Shown here in pieces: positions 23,025 through 34,434 of a stretch of DNA of 64,000 bases. The notes beneath the pieces are model-generated. The model made no database searches, was not told where the DNA came from, and saw nothing but the letters and a program-made list of their open reading frames with translations. A program made the position numbers and the translations under genes. The first letter of the stretch is position 1. Each line of letters begins with the position of its first letter. The stretch is from Cryptomeria japonica (Eukaryota; Streptophyta; Pinopsida; Cupressales; Cupressaceae): contig NC_081408.1 of assembly GCF_030272615.1 (NCBI RefSeq), positions 409,076,889 through 409,140,888 on the forward strand, written 5' to 3'.

Positions 23025-23980
23025 TCAGCTCATCCACCTTGAAATTAGTGCTCTCCACAATTCCATGCAATCTTTTGTTATAACATCTATATGCTTTTCT
23101 TTCATTAGAATAACCAATAATATTCCTTCATCACATCTAGGATCAAACTTTCCAATGGAATCGTCTCTTTTAATATAGCATTTACTACCAAAGATTTTGA
23201 AATACTTAACTATAGGTGTATGACCAAACCATAACTCATAAGGTGTCTTATCAGTGTCTCCTTTGATATGAACTCTATTGAATGTGTATACAGTCATGCT
23301 CACAACTTCTCTCTAGTAGATATGAGGTAGATTAGCTTCCATCATCATAGTTCTAGCCGTATCCAAGATATTTATGTTCTTCCTTTCCACAACTCTATTC
23401 TGTTGAGGTGTCCGGGGTACAGATAATTGTCTCCTTATCCCATTCTTTTCACAATAACTGTTAATTCACCGGATGTGAATTCTCCACCCTGATCAGACCT
23501 TAATAATTTAATATTCAATCTTGTCTTTGTCTCAACATTATCTTTAAAGATTTTAAATTTTTTCAATGCTTCAGATTTCTCCCTTAGAAAGGTAACCCAA
23601 ATCATTCTAGAATAGTCACCAATGATTAGCATAAAATATCTATCACCTTGAAAACTTTTGATTCTAGCAGGACCACACAAACCAGTATGAATAATATCAA
23701 GAACATCATTAGATTTGTCTTGTATACTCTTAAAATAATTTCCGACTTGCTTTCCCATTTGACATTCCTCACATAGTGGATTATAGGGCTTCACGATCTT
23801 AGGTATATCTCTAACTGCCTTAGTAGAACTGATCTTTACAATGCAATCAAAATTCACATGACACAACCTCTTATGCCATAGCCAGCTCTCATCTATTTTT
23901 GAAATCAAACATGTCTTCTCACCGGAGTTCAAATGAAAGATGTTACCTTTAGTCTGAGTATCAGTTGCAATCTCCAATCC
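23025..23980 (-). pseudogene. Copia-3 integrase
   Basis: Zinc-binding HHCC region (WLWHKRLCHVNFDC ... CEECQMGKQVG, about 23890-23740). The core begins HTGLCGPARIKSFQGDRYF, in which the first catalytic Asp of the usual HTDLCGP is Gly. The second Asp remains in RSDQGGEFTS (about 23495). The third region is disrupted near 23435, and the C-terminal part continues at 23303-23030 (DKTPYELWFGHTPIVKYFKI, then KFDPRCDEGI). The catalytic change and frame breaks make it inactive. Confidence 0.8.
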
Positions 23981-24016
23981 AGATTCGTTGATAATCTTGC
24001 ATTTTCCATCCTTGAA

Positions 24017-24328
24017 CTATAAATGAAATCCCTTATCCACCAACTGTCCTACACTCAAAATATTATTCCTTAAACCTTCAACATAATAAACATTATCAAT
24101 ATCATGCTTACCATCCAATGATATAGTTCCTCTTCCTTTGATCATGCATGCTTTGTCATCTCTAAATCTAACCAAACTGCCATCAAATTCTTGCAAAGAT
24201 GGAAACTTCCTTTTATCTCCATTCATATGATGTGAACATCCACTATCTATCACCCATTCATCCTTGTCTTTAAATTTAGTAGCAAGGGTCTTTTCTTCAG
24301 GTACCGGATCATCTTCCTTGATAGCCAA
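24017..24328 (-). pseudogene. Copia-3 protease
   Basis: Copia aspartic protease with the active site DEWVIDSGCSHHMNGD (DSG at about 24239-24247), then VYYVEGLRNNILSVGQL. It would process the gag-pol polyprotein. The catalytic triplet is intact, but the domain is separated from gag by a break near 24330-24410 and from integrase by a stop near 24018. Confidence 0.8.
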
Positions 24329-24410
24329 TAATACCGATTCCTTTCCATTGCCAGATCCATTAGCTGAACTTATGTCGGTTCATCATTAGAATCAGTCACA
24401 CCTTCCTCAT

Positions 24411-25415
24411 CTACATGTAGCATGATTTGTCTTTGTTCCTCTTGTACTTATGCTTGTTCTGATAATCATGGTTAGGCCTAAGATATCTTCTAGCTCTTTC
24501 CTCAAATCTTGAATTCCTTTCAGGACATCTAGATGCAAAATGACCTATCTTATTAAATGCGAAACCTTTAAAAGGTGATTTTCCTTCATATTTACACCCT
24601 GTCGGACCTTTAGGTACTGTTCTAGAAAATATGGCTTCAAGTTGCTCAAACTCTTTAGCTTCTTTCTTCATTTCCTCCAGTTCCTTAGCATATAAGACTT
24701 TCCAATCACTCTTGCCGATAGATGATGTAGATGCATGAAAAGCAGGTTTAGATTTTGCAACTCTGGAAGGACCAAATTCCTCAAGCTCAAAAGCAAATAA
24801 CTTCCCAACCAAGGTATCCCTATTAACAAGGGTGTTTGCCATTATTCTCAACTCATTAATTGTAGTAGCCTTCATCTTATAAGCCGTTGGCAAAGATCTC
24901 AATACTTTAGAAACTATTTCATCTTCGCTCAGAGATCCACCACAACACTGAATTCCCAAAACAATTTCATTAACTCTCTCCATAATAGCAGTAATCCTTT
25001 CATCTTCTTCCAACTTTAGGTTCTCATATCTCACTCGGTAACCATCAAGTTTATAAATTTTAATAGTACGGTCACCTTCATTCAGAGTCTCCAATTTATC
25101 TGATATAGCCTTTGCAGATGATTTGTCGATTAGTCTCATAACTTGTTGATCAAAAAATGCACACAAAAGGGCTTCTCTAGCTCTATAATCATTTTTGATG
25201 TCCTTATCCAATCCTATCGAAAGGGGATTGCCAGATGTTAGATTATGAGGTATGTGTCCTTTCTCAATGATCTCCCAAATCTCCTTACCAAGAAATCTTA
25301 GATGAGTCTCCATCCGAATCTTCCATACTTTGTAATTTGTTCCAACAAGCCTAGGAATTTATCTCTGGAAAACAACTGTAGATGAACTTGATGAAATTGA
25401 ACTATTAGATTCCAT
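24411..25415 (-). pseudogene. Copia-3 gag
   Basis: The likely start is ATG at 25413-25415 (MESNSSISSS); a TAA near 25360 interrupts it, and from 25313 a 300-residue frame is open. It carries the UBN2-type capsid region (WEIIEKGHIPHN, YENLKLEEDERITAIMERVN, SEDEIVSKVLRSLPTAYKMK). The zinc knuckle reads FKGFAFNKIGHFASRC, so the first two Cys of CX2C are lost while His and the last Cys remain. It would package element RNA; the damaged knuckle and the stop argue against function. Confidence 0.85.
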
Positions 25416-25457
25416 AGGATATTCCTCAAGTGGTTAAGCTTCTGCAGAGAGGACCAG

Positions 25458-25470
25458 ACTCTGATACCAA
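25458..25470 (-). other. Copia-3 primer binding site
   Basis: GACTCTGATACCAA on the plus strand, in sense TTGGTATCAGAGTC, next to the 5' LTR. It matches the 3' end of initiator methionine tRNA, the usual plant Copia primer. Confidence 0.85.
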
Positions 25471-25471
25471 T

Positions 25472-26683
25472 TGTTAGACAGTTCAGATAACTAGTGAACA
25501 ATTGAGAGGGGGGTGGGGTGAATCAGTTGTTGACATATTATAGTACTTTAAGCATTAAAACCCTATTACTGGTTTAGTAGACATAATAGTTAGCACAAAT
25601 ATAAACCACAAAACATTTACCAACCATCCATAAAAGATAACACCAATATTTGTATGTGGAAAACCCAGCAAAGGGAAAAACCATGGTGGGAAGCCTACCC
25701 ACAGTCAGATAATACTTCTGCAGTAAGTATGTTATTATAAAATAAGGGACCTGCATATGCAGGAAGGCAAACAACTTAGAGCGCATTGCTCATCACAAAA
25801 GGAGGCTCACTGAATACAAAATAAATCCAAACTACTATCCAGAAAAAAGAGTGGACTACAAGAATAGCATCTCCTATGCCTGAATATAGTTCCGGTTAAG
25901 CTCAGTACCAGAGGTCTTAAATTTATTTTACCAACCCAATTCGATCACCTATGATTGACCAAAACCTCTGCATATGATTACAACCTTATTCACACACAAA
26001 TAATCCTATATCCCAAAAACCCACGATCTACAAGGAGATCGTACATCATATTTATACCAACCTGGGACCTAAACAATTAGGTAGGCCACCTAAAAGGTAA
26101 TACAATAAATTCATAACATAAACCCGCAATCCAATGATCAACCAAATCGGCCTAAGACCAAAACAACATAATCCAATCAATAGATCCAACCGTAAATGCA
26201 TCAGGATCATCCACCAACATGTTACATAAACCGGTCCATAACGTAGTAGAATAAGATAGCATTAGGTCCGGTCTGAAATGCAACACCATCGATCAACAAG
26301 GACACGAACAAGATAACCAACAACATCCTGAAAGCCATCTAGAAGCCACACCAACACCACTTATCAAGTAGATCAAAATATCTTCAACAAAGCTCTGTTG
26401 GTAAAACCCTTATCAGTGAACAAAAGACTTACTAGAACAAATGATAGCTCCTGAGTCATCAAATCCCAAACCAACTGATTGTGATACACATCTGAATAGT
26501 ATGAATGACAAATCCAAACCAATTCCACAAACCGAAGCATACTTGATCATATCAGATCAATATCGTAATCCAACCGCTCTACCAGAACCTACCGAAAATC
26601 AGTAAACAACCAAAACATCCGGTGTTGCCATCAATGAAAAAACATCAATGCAACACATAATCAATTCCTCCAATTTTCTAACA
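25472..26683 (-). repeat. Copia-3 5' LTR
   Basis: 1212 bp, TGTTAGACAGTTCAG to AATTTTCTAACA, aligned along its length with 20531-21728. Confidence 0.9.
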
Positions 26684-26823
26684 CAATCATCAATCCTAAT
26701 ATAAGGTTAGCACTTTACGAAGTCTGATTTAGATCTTTATCATTTGTCAATCCATAACTAGCCTTGTGCTTGAGAAAGAATCTATCCCAAGTACCTTTCT
26801 TAATTAGTCCTAATTATTTGGGT

Positions 26824-27909
26824 TGATGAAAACACTAATCCTTGTATAATATTTCTTAGGAACTTAGCCTATCCTAAGTGTAATGCTAAAAAATGTGGTT
26901 AAATGAAACAAGCATACACATAGATGAGACAACATAATGAAATTACAAAGCAAATAGAAAGATAAACAAATGCAAACCAAATACTTCTTTGAGATGTCCC
27001 ATCTTCCTCTATTCTTGAGGACCTTGAAGGTTGAAGAATTGTTGCCTCTCAGTAGAGCAATGGCTTCCAAAGTGGCAACTCAAGAGTTGAGTAGCTTCTT
27101 CATGAGTATGCAAATGGTATGAAAAGCATGATTAATCCAATATGATAATTATGCTAGATGATTGAAATGAAAATGCCTTGAGTAATGATGCTAAAACTAT
27201 GAATGCAAGGGATCCTTATTATTCCAAAATGAGGGGTATTTATAGGAATTCCAAGGCCAAAGATGAGGTGGCAGGAATCGACGGTCCATATTTGATTTGA
27301 AGATATCAAGGGTCAAGATTGAGGAAGTTGGAGAAGAGGTTGGAGGAAGGGACACTTGTCATCTCTGTGGTGGTAAGTGTCAAGGAACCTTGCTCATGAG
27401 AGGGCAAGTGTCCAAGGAAGGAGATATGTGGCAAAAGTGTCATGTGTCTCAAGGAGAGAATATCCAACCCATAAGAGGTTAGGATAAAAGAGGTTAGGAT
27501 GTGCAAGAGGATAGGGTTGGTTAGACCCTAGGATTAGATAGAATGGGTTAGGTTAGGGATGGCTAGGTTAGGTGGTTAAAAGTTAGGAGCCATGTGCTCA
27601 TTTGAATTTAGAAATTCAAATATTTAGAAAAAGATAATTAACTTCAACAAATCATGATTTGATTTGTTTTAACTAATTATGAGATTAGAAGAATGGATTT
27701 AAATGGGGGGAGGGATTAATTAATTTAGATTAATTAATCAAAATGGGAGATGAAATGGACTATATAAATAAATCATGTAGATTTATTTACTAGTAGATGA
27801 ATAGGGAAATTAATCAAATTGCTTGTGAATTCAATTAAATGGGAAGGGAGATTAATTAAATAACTGTGTATTTAATTAATTATCTTCAGACCATTTTTAG
27901 GTGTATACA
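26824..27909 (-). repeat. LTR-like region D (boundaries tentative)
   Basis: Read on the minus strand it starts TGTATACACCTAAAAATGG at 27909, has long AATTAATTAA tracts like the LTR of element A, then a TATA box at 27237-27244. The layout and size (about 1.1 kb) parallel the element A LTR. The lower end is placed at a TG by analogy only. No internal region or target duplication could be attached to it, so it may be a solo LTR or the end of a remnant. Confidence 0.4.
27237..27244 (-). promoter_or_regulatory. TATA box in LTR-like region D
   Basis: CCTATAAATACCCC on the minus strand, in the same relative position as the TATA box of the element A LTR. Confidence 0.45.
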
Positions 27910-29342
27910 TTTTGCCCCTCTTTGAAATGATGTGTGGCGACGCATTGGTTCAAAGAAAACTCGATTGATGATGTTGTTGATATTGATCTCGATAAGACGT
28001 GAACTCGGTTTCAATATGATACTAATTTGATTCGAGATGATAAATCTCGATATGATGTGGATTTGATGTAGTTTCGATTTTGACATGATAAATCTCGATA
28101 TGATGCCCCAGACACTAATTGATAGATTACGATGTGAGGATGCCCCCTTGAGAGATGAATCGGATAAATTTTTCGATATTGTTAAATTTTTTCGCGATTT
28201 TTAATTTTTTTGATAGTTTTGAAAATTTTCACATTGTTTTTTAATTTTTAATGATTTTATGATTTTTTAGATATTTTCAGAGTTGATCCGATTCATTTCC
28301 CTATACGAAATTTGAAAACGCTGCCCTGCGAGGCTGATTAGTTGATTACATGATAAAAAATAAGTGGAATAAAAATCCCACCGAAATGCCCCATTGTGAG
28401 TTTAAAAAAGGTGAAGTTCCTTTTACCACTCTTCATTTGTTCATATGAGTTTTTGAAATTTTTGCTCTAGAGGAGGAAATGACAATCCTGTACCACCAGC
28501 ACAGGTTCAAGCAAGTTCGACGTCATGAGCATCCTCCGACCTATGGTCCACCGGTACGTACTTTGAGAAAACCCAACTTTGTTAAATTTCAGTTTGATTT
28601 TTGAAAAATTTAGCTAGTTTTAGAAAAAAAAAAAAATTCTCCATTTTTGCCATGTGGGTTTTAAAAATTTTTACGTTTTTGAGATGGGTTTTTGGAGTTG
28701 TAAAATAGGTTCCTGACGGATGTTTGAATTTTTTTTAAATTTTCGCCTTTTTTTTTTTAATTTCAATTTTTTTCTTTTTTTAAAATATTTAAATTGTTGT
28801 TTGTTGGGGGGGGGGGGGGGGGGGGGGGTGAGTGGGGGGTGGTGGTGGTGCCACCACGGGTGTCACAACGGGCTCTACCAGTGCCACCGATGCTGCGGCC
28901 AAAGTCGCTTGCGTGCTATTTTTTTTAATTATTTGACTCGATTAATTGAGTTTTTGATTGTGATTGGATTTTTAATGAATTTGACGATGATTGACTTTGA
29001 TGATTTTGATATAAAAGATTTCTTGCTCCTCTAACCACCCAACGTCACAATTTTCGATAAAGGTGTTTAAATGCTGCCAATTTGATTTGATTTTTGATTT
29101 CGATAGGGTAAGATAGATTTGATTAGGTATCTTATTGATAAAATTAGATACTCTTGATTGATGAAATTTGATGATTAGTTTTGATTACTCAATTTGATAG
29201 AAATCTCAAGTTAGCAAGATAGATAGATTGATTTGATAGATATAGAAATCGAGATACTGATATGATGATTTGATTTGATTGCATGAGTACTTTAATGTTA
29301 TCTAGTCTTAGGAGCACTTCCCGAAAACATGGATGCTGATAC
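27910..29342. other. Unassigned intergenic/TE-derived stretch
   Basis: No TE domain seen. It contains GATAAATCTCGATATGATG twice (about 28040 and 28087), TTTGATTTGAT-rich sequence at 29080-29280, a 23-G run at 28806-28828 followed by a GC-rich patch to 28915, and an exon-like 83-bp stretch at 28471-28553 between TTTGCTCTAG and GTACGT. Confidence 0.4.
28806..28828 (+). repeat. Poly-G run with adjacent G-rich patch
   Basis: 23 consecutive G, then TGAGTGGGGGGTGGTGGTGG. It could form G-quadruplexes. The exact length may be a sequencing or assembly error. Confidence 0.8.
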
Positions 29343-30314
29343 TGTAATACCCTAAAATTGTCCACCTAAACTATGGGCCCCTAATCTCGACAACATCACC
29401 AAGGTCCTAACCAAAGACAATTAAATCAACTTTGAACACACAATTAATTAATTCTTCAATCATTAAATGTCACCTGGCAAGCGAATTATTCTATATTAAT
29501 TAAATCATTCTAGTAAAATCATTTTGATCAATTATCCTATGTAATTTATTAAATATCCTAGCATATTTAATTAGTTAATAAATTTTCCATTTAATTATAA
29601 AAAGGAATTAATTTATTACAAAAGAGGAATCGATATGCAAAGCAAGAGTTAAATTGAAAATAAAATAAAAGAATTGAATTAAGAGAGAAATCAAATTTGA
29701 GATATTATTTCTTCTTCTAAATTGAGACAACTTGAAATCAGAAAAGCAATTAAATGAATTATTAATCATTCTCTAAAATTAGAACTGAAAACTTTTGAGA
29801 AAAGAAGTTCAGTTGCATTGAAAAGACTATTCTCTTGAATAAATCAAAGAAATGCATGGAATCACCTATTTTTATCACAATTGCATGGAATTAATTGAAT
29901 TTTATCTCCAATACAAACTCAAACTTATAATCTGAATGCATTTCAATCAAACTATAATTCGAATCTATCTCAAGGTTAACTGAATCTGATCTCTCAATTA
30001 TTTCAATTATGCTAAATTGTGCTTTTTCTTGAATAATCTCAACCGCTCGTTGCTAATTGATCTTGATCATTGGTCTCTCTTGTGATTCTCTATAAATTCC
30101 GCCTTCATCTCTCCTTCAAAATACCCTAGAGATTTATTGTTATTATGTAGTTTTTGCTCGAGCCATTGAAGATATTGTGCTTTTTTGAGATTATTGCATC
30201 TTAGTTTAGCTTTTTGCATATTTAGTTCAATTATGATTGCTTGAATTCATGCAACTTACTATTCATCCATCTAGCATAATCTTGCATCCATTTAGATTAA
30301 TATCATGCTCATAT
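29343..30314 (+). repeat. Element C 5' LTR, first part
   Basis: Begins TGTAATACCCTAAAATTG at 29343. A TATA box (CTCTATAAATTCC) lies near 30090. It is cut at 30314 by Copia-2 and continues at 36929-37140; joined length is about 1184 bp. Confidence 0.65.
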
Positions 30315-31313
30315 TGTTAGGTCCCGGAGACAACTGAGGGGGGGGGGGGTGAATCAGTTGTCTAATAAATTCAAACCTAAAACAACTTAACCAACTTAAT
30401 GCTTAATACCGGTAAACTAGTCTAATATACCGGTAGACAGTTTTAACAGTTAATTGCAATACCGGTAAGGATTAATGCATGAAACCCTGTAAGGAGAAAA
30501 ACCATGGTGGGAAACCTTACCCACAATCAGATGATACTACTGCAAATAGTAACTGTACATAAATGGGGTCTGCACATGCAGAAAGGCCAAGCGCTTAGAG
30601 CTCACTGCTCAATCACAAATGGGAGTCACACTGACTACAATTGGATGGTTAAATCCAATAAGAATATACTGCTCAAAATAGCATCTTCATATGTTGGATT
30701 CAGTACCGGTGTAGTTTTGATATGCTTTCACAAAAACCTAGCTTCACCTTCAAATGATGTCTGTGTGTATAGCTCTGCTTAATCTCACATATACCTTCTT
30801 ACAATTCCTTTTCACATTCCATATCCGATCTTACAAATAAGATCTTACATTTATACCATAACCTAAGACCAATTTTAGTAGGTCGGCTCTACAAGATATT
30901 ACAATAAAAACATTTTACAAACAATACAATATCTGATGCAATAATCGATTCAACATGTCGGCTTAATGCATTGACAACAATAATTAATCATCTCCATAGC
31001 GTGTCGTGTTGATCTGGAAAAGATAAACCTACCGGTTTAACCTGGACCTATTTGTCGGTAACAACAAATATGCAAATATGAATATACCAATAACCAATTC
31101 TCCAAGACAAGATGTCCAAATGATGTCTTCGACATTACCAAGTGTTTCCATGCCATTCCAAGTGCGAGTGATCATTATATCCTGCCGGTGTACCATATAT
31201 CGATGACTGTGCAAAAGTCACTTGCTTGCCGGTGAATGTTTGCTGGATCTCCAAAGTGCTAGAGTTTTAGTAGGTGTTGACATCAATGACAAAACCATAC
31301 CAAAATACCAACA
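30315..31313 (-). repeat. Copia-2 3' LTR (carries ~53-bp deletion)
   Basis: 999 bp, TGTTAGGTCCCGGAGAC to AAATACCAACA. Compared with the 5' LTR it lacks about 53 bp after GCATGAAAC; the missing piece in the other LTR is bounded by GAAAC at both ends. Confidence 0.9.
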
Positions 31314-31325
31314 ATCTCCCCCTTT
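31314..31325 (-). other. Copia-2 polypurine tract
   Basis: AAAGGGGGAGAT in sense, adjoining the 3' LTR. Confidence 0.85.
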
Positions 31326-31590
31326 GGCATTGATGGCAACACAAGATGGAAAAACCATCAAAGTGCGAAACAGAAATGCCAAATACCAAAGTACCAACAA
31401 TTACCAAAGTATAAGTAAACTCTCCCAAAGTGACAATCTCTCCCCCTGAGAGTAACATATTTTTCATACCAATCTCTCCCCAAAAGATAATGTGTTTTTC
31501 CATAGATATCACTCCCCCTTTGACATCAAATGTCAAAGTTACAACAAAACCAAGTTCATATACAAAATACCAACCAATTCAATATACCAA

Positions 31591-31610
31591 CTACTCCCCC
31601 TGAGAAGTAG
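31591..31610 (-). other. Copia-2 hairpin with purine-run loop
   Basis: CTACTCCCCCTGAGAAGTAG: CTACT pairs with AGTAG around a C-rich (sense G-rich) loop. It corresponds to 22024-22042 in Copia-3. Confidence 0.55.
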
Positions 31611-31682
31611 CTTCCTCATCAAAGCCAGAAATAAAAGATTTCTTTGTTAATTTTGTCGGTTGATGATAATCATCAACTATCT

Positions 31683-33483
31683 AAGTCTCTACCGGAGGGG
31701 GTATGACTCCAAGCTGATCTCAGAGATATTCAAAAGTCTCCTTTGGCAAAGGTTTAGTGAGAATATCTGCAATTTGCTCTTTAGTATTCACATAAACTAG
31801 TTTTATCTCCTTTGCTTCAACATGTTCCCTTAAGAAATTCAGTTTGATAGAAACATGTTTAGTTTTAGAATGTAATACCGAATTCTTAGATATATCAATT
31901 GCTGCAGTGTTATCACAATAGATAGTAATAGGGTCCTTGCATTTTACCTTTATGTCTTTCAACATTTGCTTAAGCCATAATACCTGTGTACAATTAGTTG
32001 CTATTGCAACATATTCTAATTCTGCTATTGATAGAGATGTACAACTTTGTTTCTTACTCAACCAAGAAATCAATCTGTTTCCAAGAAAAAATGCTCCGCC
32101 GGTGGTAATTTTTCTATCATCCAAATCTCCTGCCCAATTTGCATCTATATATGCATATAATTCAAAGTTTTCATCTCTAGGATACCATAATCCAAGATCT
32201 GAAGTGCCTTGTAAGTACCAGAAAATCCATTTTACTGCTAATTCATGATTTTCTCTAGGATTACTCTGAAATATTGAAACAATACATACTACATTCATAA
32301 TATCAGGTCTGGTTTGTGTTAAATACAGTAAACCTCCTATCATACATTTGTACCTAGTTGGATTAACAGGTGTAGATTCATCCCTTAGAGATAATTTGTC
32401 ATTTCTAGTCATACGTGTGCTTACCGGTTTAGAGTTGTCCATCCCAGATTTCTTTAGTAACTCTTTTAAGTTCTTGGATTGACTCAAGAATATACCTTTA
32501 TCAATCTGTGAAATCTACAATCCTAAAAAGAATTGTATTTCTCCAATCATAGATATTTCAAATTCTTGCTGCATCTCAATAGAAAAGTCTTTACATAATC
32601 CATCTTCTCCTTCAAAGATTATATCATCAACAAAAACTTCTATAACCAAGATGTCATCATTACTGTCTGAATTACCTTTAGAAAAACCAATCTTCAAAAG
32701 ATACTTATCTAATCTTGCATACCAAGCTCTTGGAGCTTCCTTCAATCCATACAAAGCTTTTCTTAACCTGCAAACCATATCTTTGTTATTTGTCAAAGAA
32801 AATCCATCAGGTTGTTCAATGTAAACTTCTTCTTCAAGATCTCTATTAAAAAATGCACATTTAATATCCATTTGATATACTTTGTAGTTCTTATGTGCTG
32901 CAAAAGCCAAAAATAATCTAACTGCCTCAATTCTAGCTACCGGTGCAAAGGTTTCATTGTACTCAATTCCTTCTTTCTGAGAGTATCCCTTACACACTAG
33001 TCTTTCTTTATTTCTGATAACCTTACCATCTTCATTAAGTTTGTTTCTGAATACCCATTTGGTTCCAATTACATTTTTATCTTTAGGCCGGGGAACAAAT
33101 ATCCAAGTGTTGTTTTTCTCAATTTGTTCCAATTCTTCTTCCATAGCTTTAATCCAATATTTATCTTCACATGCCTCATTAACAGATGATGGTTTAATTT
33201 GAGAAATAAGACATACCTCTTCATTTTCCAATCCTCCTCTTGTCATAACTCCTTTATACTTGTTTCCAATTATCCGATCTTCAGAATGATTCAGTCTTAC
33301 ATACTGGGGTGTCTTTGTTTGCTGTTGTTCCTCAGTTACAGTGGAATTTTCAGATGATACTGGGGTAACCAGATCTTCATTTTGTACCGGTGGATTTAGT
33401 GTAGGTTCATTTGTCAAAATTTCTGTTGCCGGTTCAGACTCTATATACCTTGAAGTTCCTCTAAATTGTTCATCAATTTTCAC
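31683..33483 (-). pseudogene. Copia-2 reverse transcriptase and RNase H
   Basis: RT from about 33300 ([20 protein letters not shown]) through [76 protein letters not shown] and the catalytic FVDDIIF (DD at 32623-32628). A TAG at 32515-32517 breaks the frame after FFLGL; the following frame continues to 31720 with SRPDI-type TRPDIMNVV. RNase H has YIDANWAGDLDDRKITTGGA, the Glu in SIAELEYVA and the Asp in YCDNTAAIDIS. A TGA at 31720 truncates the tail. The domains and active-site residues are largely preserved; only the stops disable it. Confidence 0.9.
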
Positions 33484-34434
33484 ATTTGTACTTTCAACAA
33501 TTTTCTGTAATCTTTTGTTAAAACACCTATATGCCTTGCTCTTAGATGAATAACCAAGAAATATTCCTTCATCACTTCTAGGATCAAATTTGCCAATATA
33601 CTCATCTCTTCTGATATAACATTTACTTCTAAAAATTCTGAAATATTTAAGAGTAGGAGTAATACCAAACCATAGTTCTTGAGGGGTCTTACAGGTTTCA
33701 CCATTGATGTGAACTTTGTTGAATGTATAGACCGTTGTGCTGACTACCTCTCTCCAATATACATGTGGTAGGTTTGCTTATGATAACATACTTCTTGCTG
33801 CATCCAAGATAGTTCTATTTTTCCTTTCAACAACTCCATTCTGCTGTGGTGTCCGAGGTGCTAATAGCTGTCTTCTGATTCCATTTACTTCACAGAATGT
33901 ATTAAATTCCTTAGATGTCAATTCTCCTCCTTGATCTAATCATAGACATTTGATTTTCTTACCGGTTTCATTTTCTACCATTTCTTTGAATAGTTTGAAA
34001 TTTCCAAGTGCTTCTGATTTTTCTCCAAGAAAAGTAACCCAACACATTCTACAATAGTCATCAATGATTAGCATGAAATACCTATCACCTTGTAAGCTTT
34101 TAGTTCTAGCTGGACCACATAAGTCAGTATGAATTAAATCAAGAGCATTATTAGATTTTTCTGGTATACTTTTGAAAGTAGCTCTATCTTGTTTTCCAAA
34201 TTGACATTCCTTACATACTGTATTGTGAGGTTTGACAATTTTAGGTAAATCTCTAACCACTTTAATAGTACTGATTTTCACCATGCAATCAAAGTTTACA
34301 TGACAGAGTCTCTTATGCCATAGCCAACTTTCATCAATATGTGCAATTAAGCATGTCTTTTCACTATTATTCAAATGAGAGATATTACCTCTAGTCTGAT
34401 TACTAGTTGCAATTTCTAAACCAGTTCTATTCAT
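33484..34434 (-). pseudogene. Copia-2 integrase
   Basis: HHCC zinc region (WLWHKRLCHVNFDC, CKECQFGKQDR), then HTDLCGPARTKSLQGDRYFM with the first catalytic Asp intact and DYCRMCWVTFLGEKSEAL. A TAG near 33938 precedes LDQGGELTS, which has the second Asp. PRTPQQNGVVERKNRTIL holds the Glu (about 33840), followed by a stop near 33779. The remainder (KTPQELWFGITP, KFDPRSDEGIFLGYSS) is open to the linker at 33490. It joins cDNA to target DNA in an active element. Confidence 0.85.

Larger units (their letters stand above)
20531..26683 (-). mobile_element. Copia-3 LTR retrotransposon, internally deleted
   Basis: A 6153-bp element on the minus strand with both LTRs, an iMet primer site, gag, protease, integrase and a fused RT/RNase H remnant. 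Flanks are CAATT (20526-20530) and CAATC (26684-26688); identity extends to CAATCATCAAT on both sides. The family is close to Copia-2 (shared gag, protease and LTR words). It lacks the RT core and is non-autonomous. Confidence 0.9.

Noticed and set aside
25574-25786. Minus-strand frame shared with 20644-20841
   Set aside because: It recurs because both lie at the same place in the two Copia-3 LTRs; it is LTR sequence, not a gene.
28720-29034. 104-aa plus-strand frame with Phe-rich start and Gly run
   Set aside because: It is produced by a T-rich stretch and the 23-G homopolymer; composition is an artefact of low complexity.
33480-33704. 74-aa minus-strand frame near the Copia-2 integrase end
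   Set aside because: Out of frame with the integrase C-terminus, which reads through the same bases in another frame.
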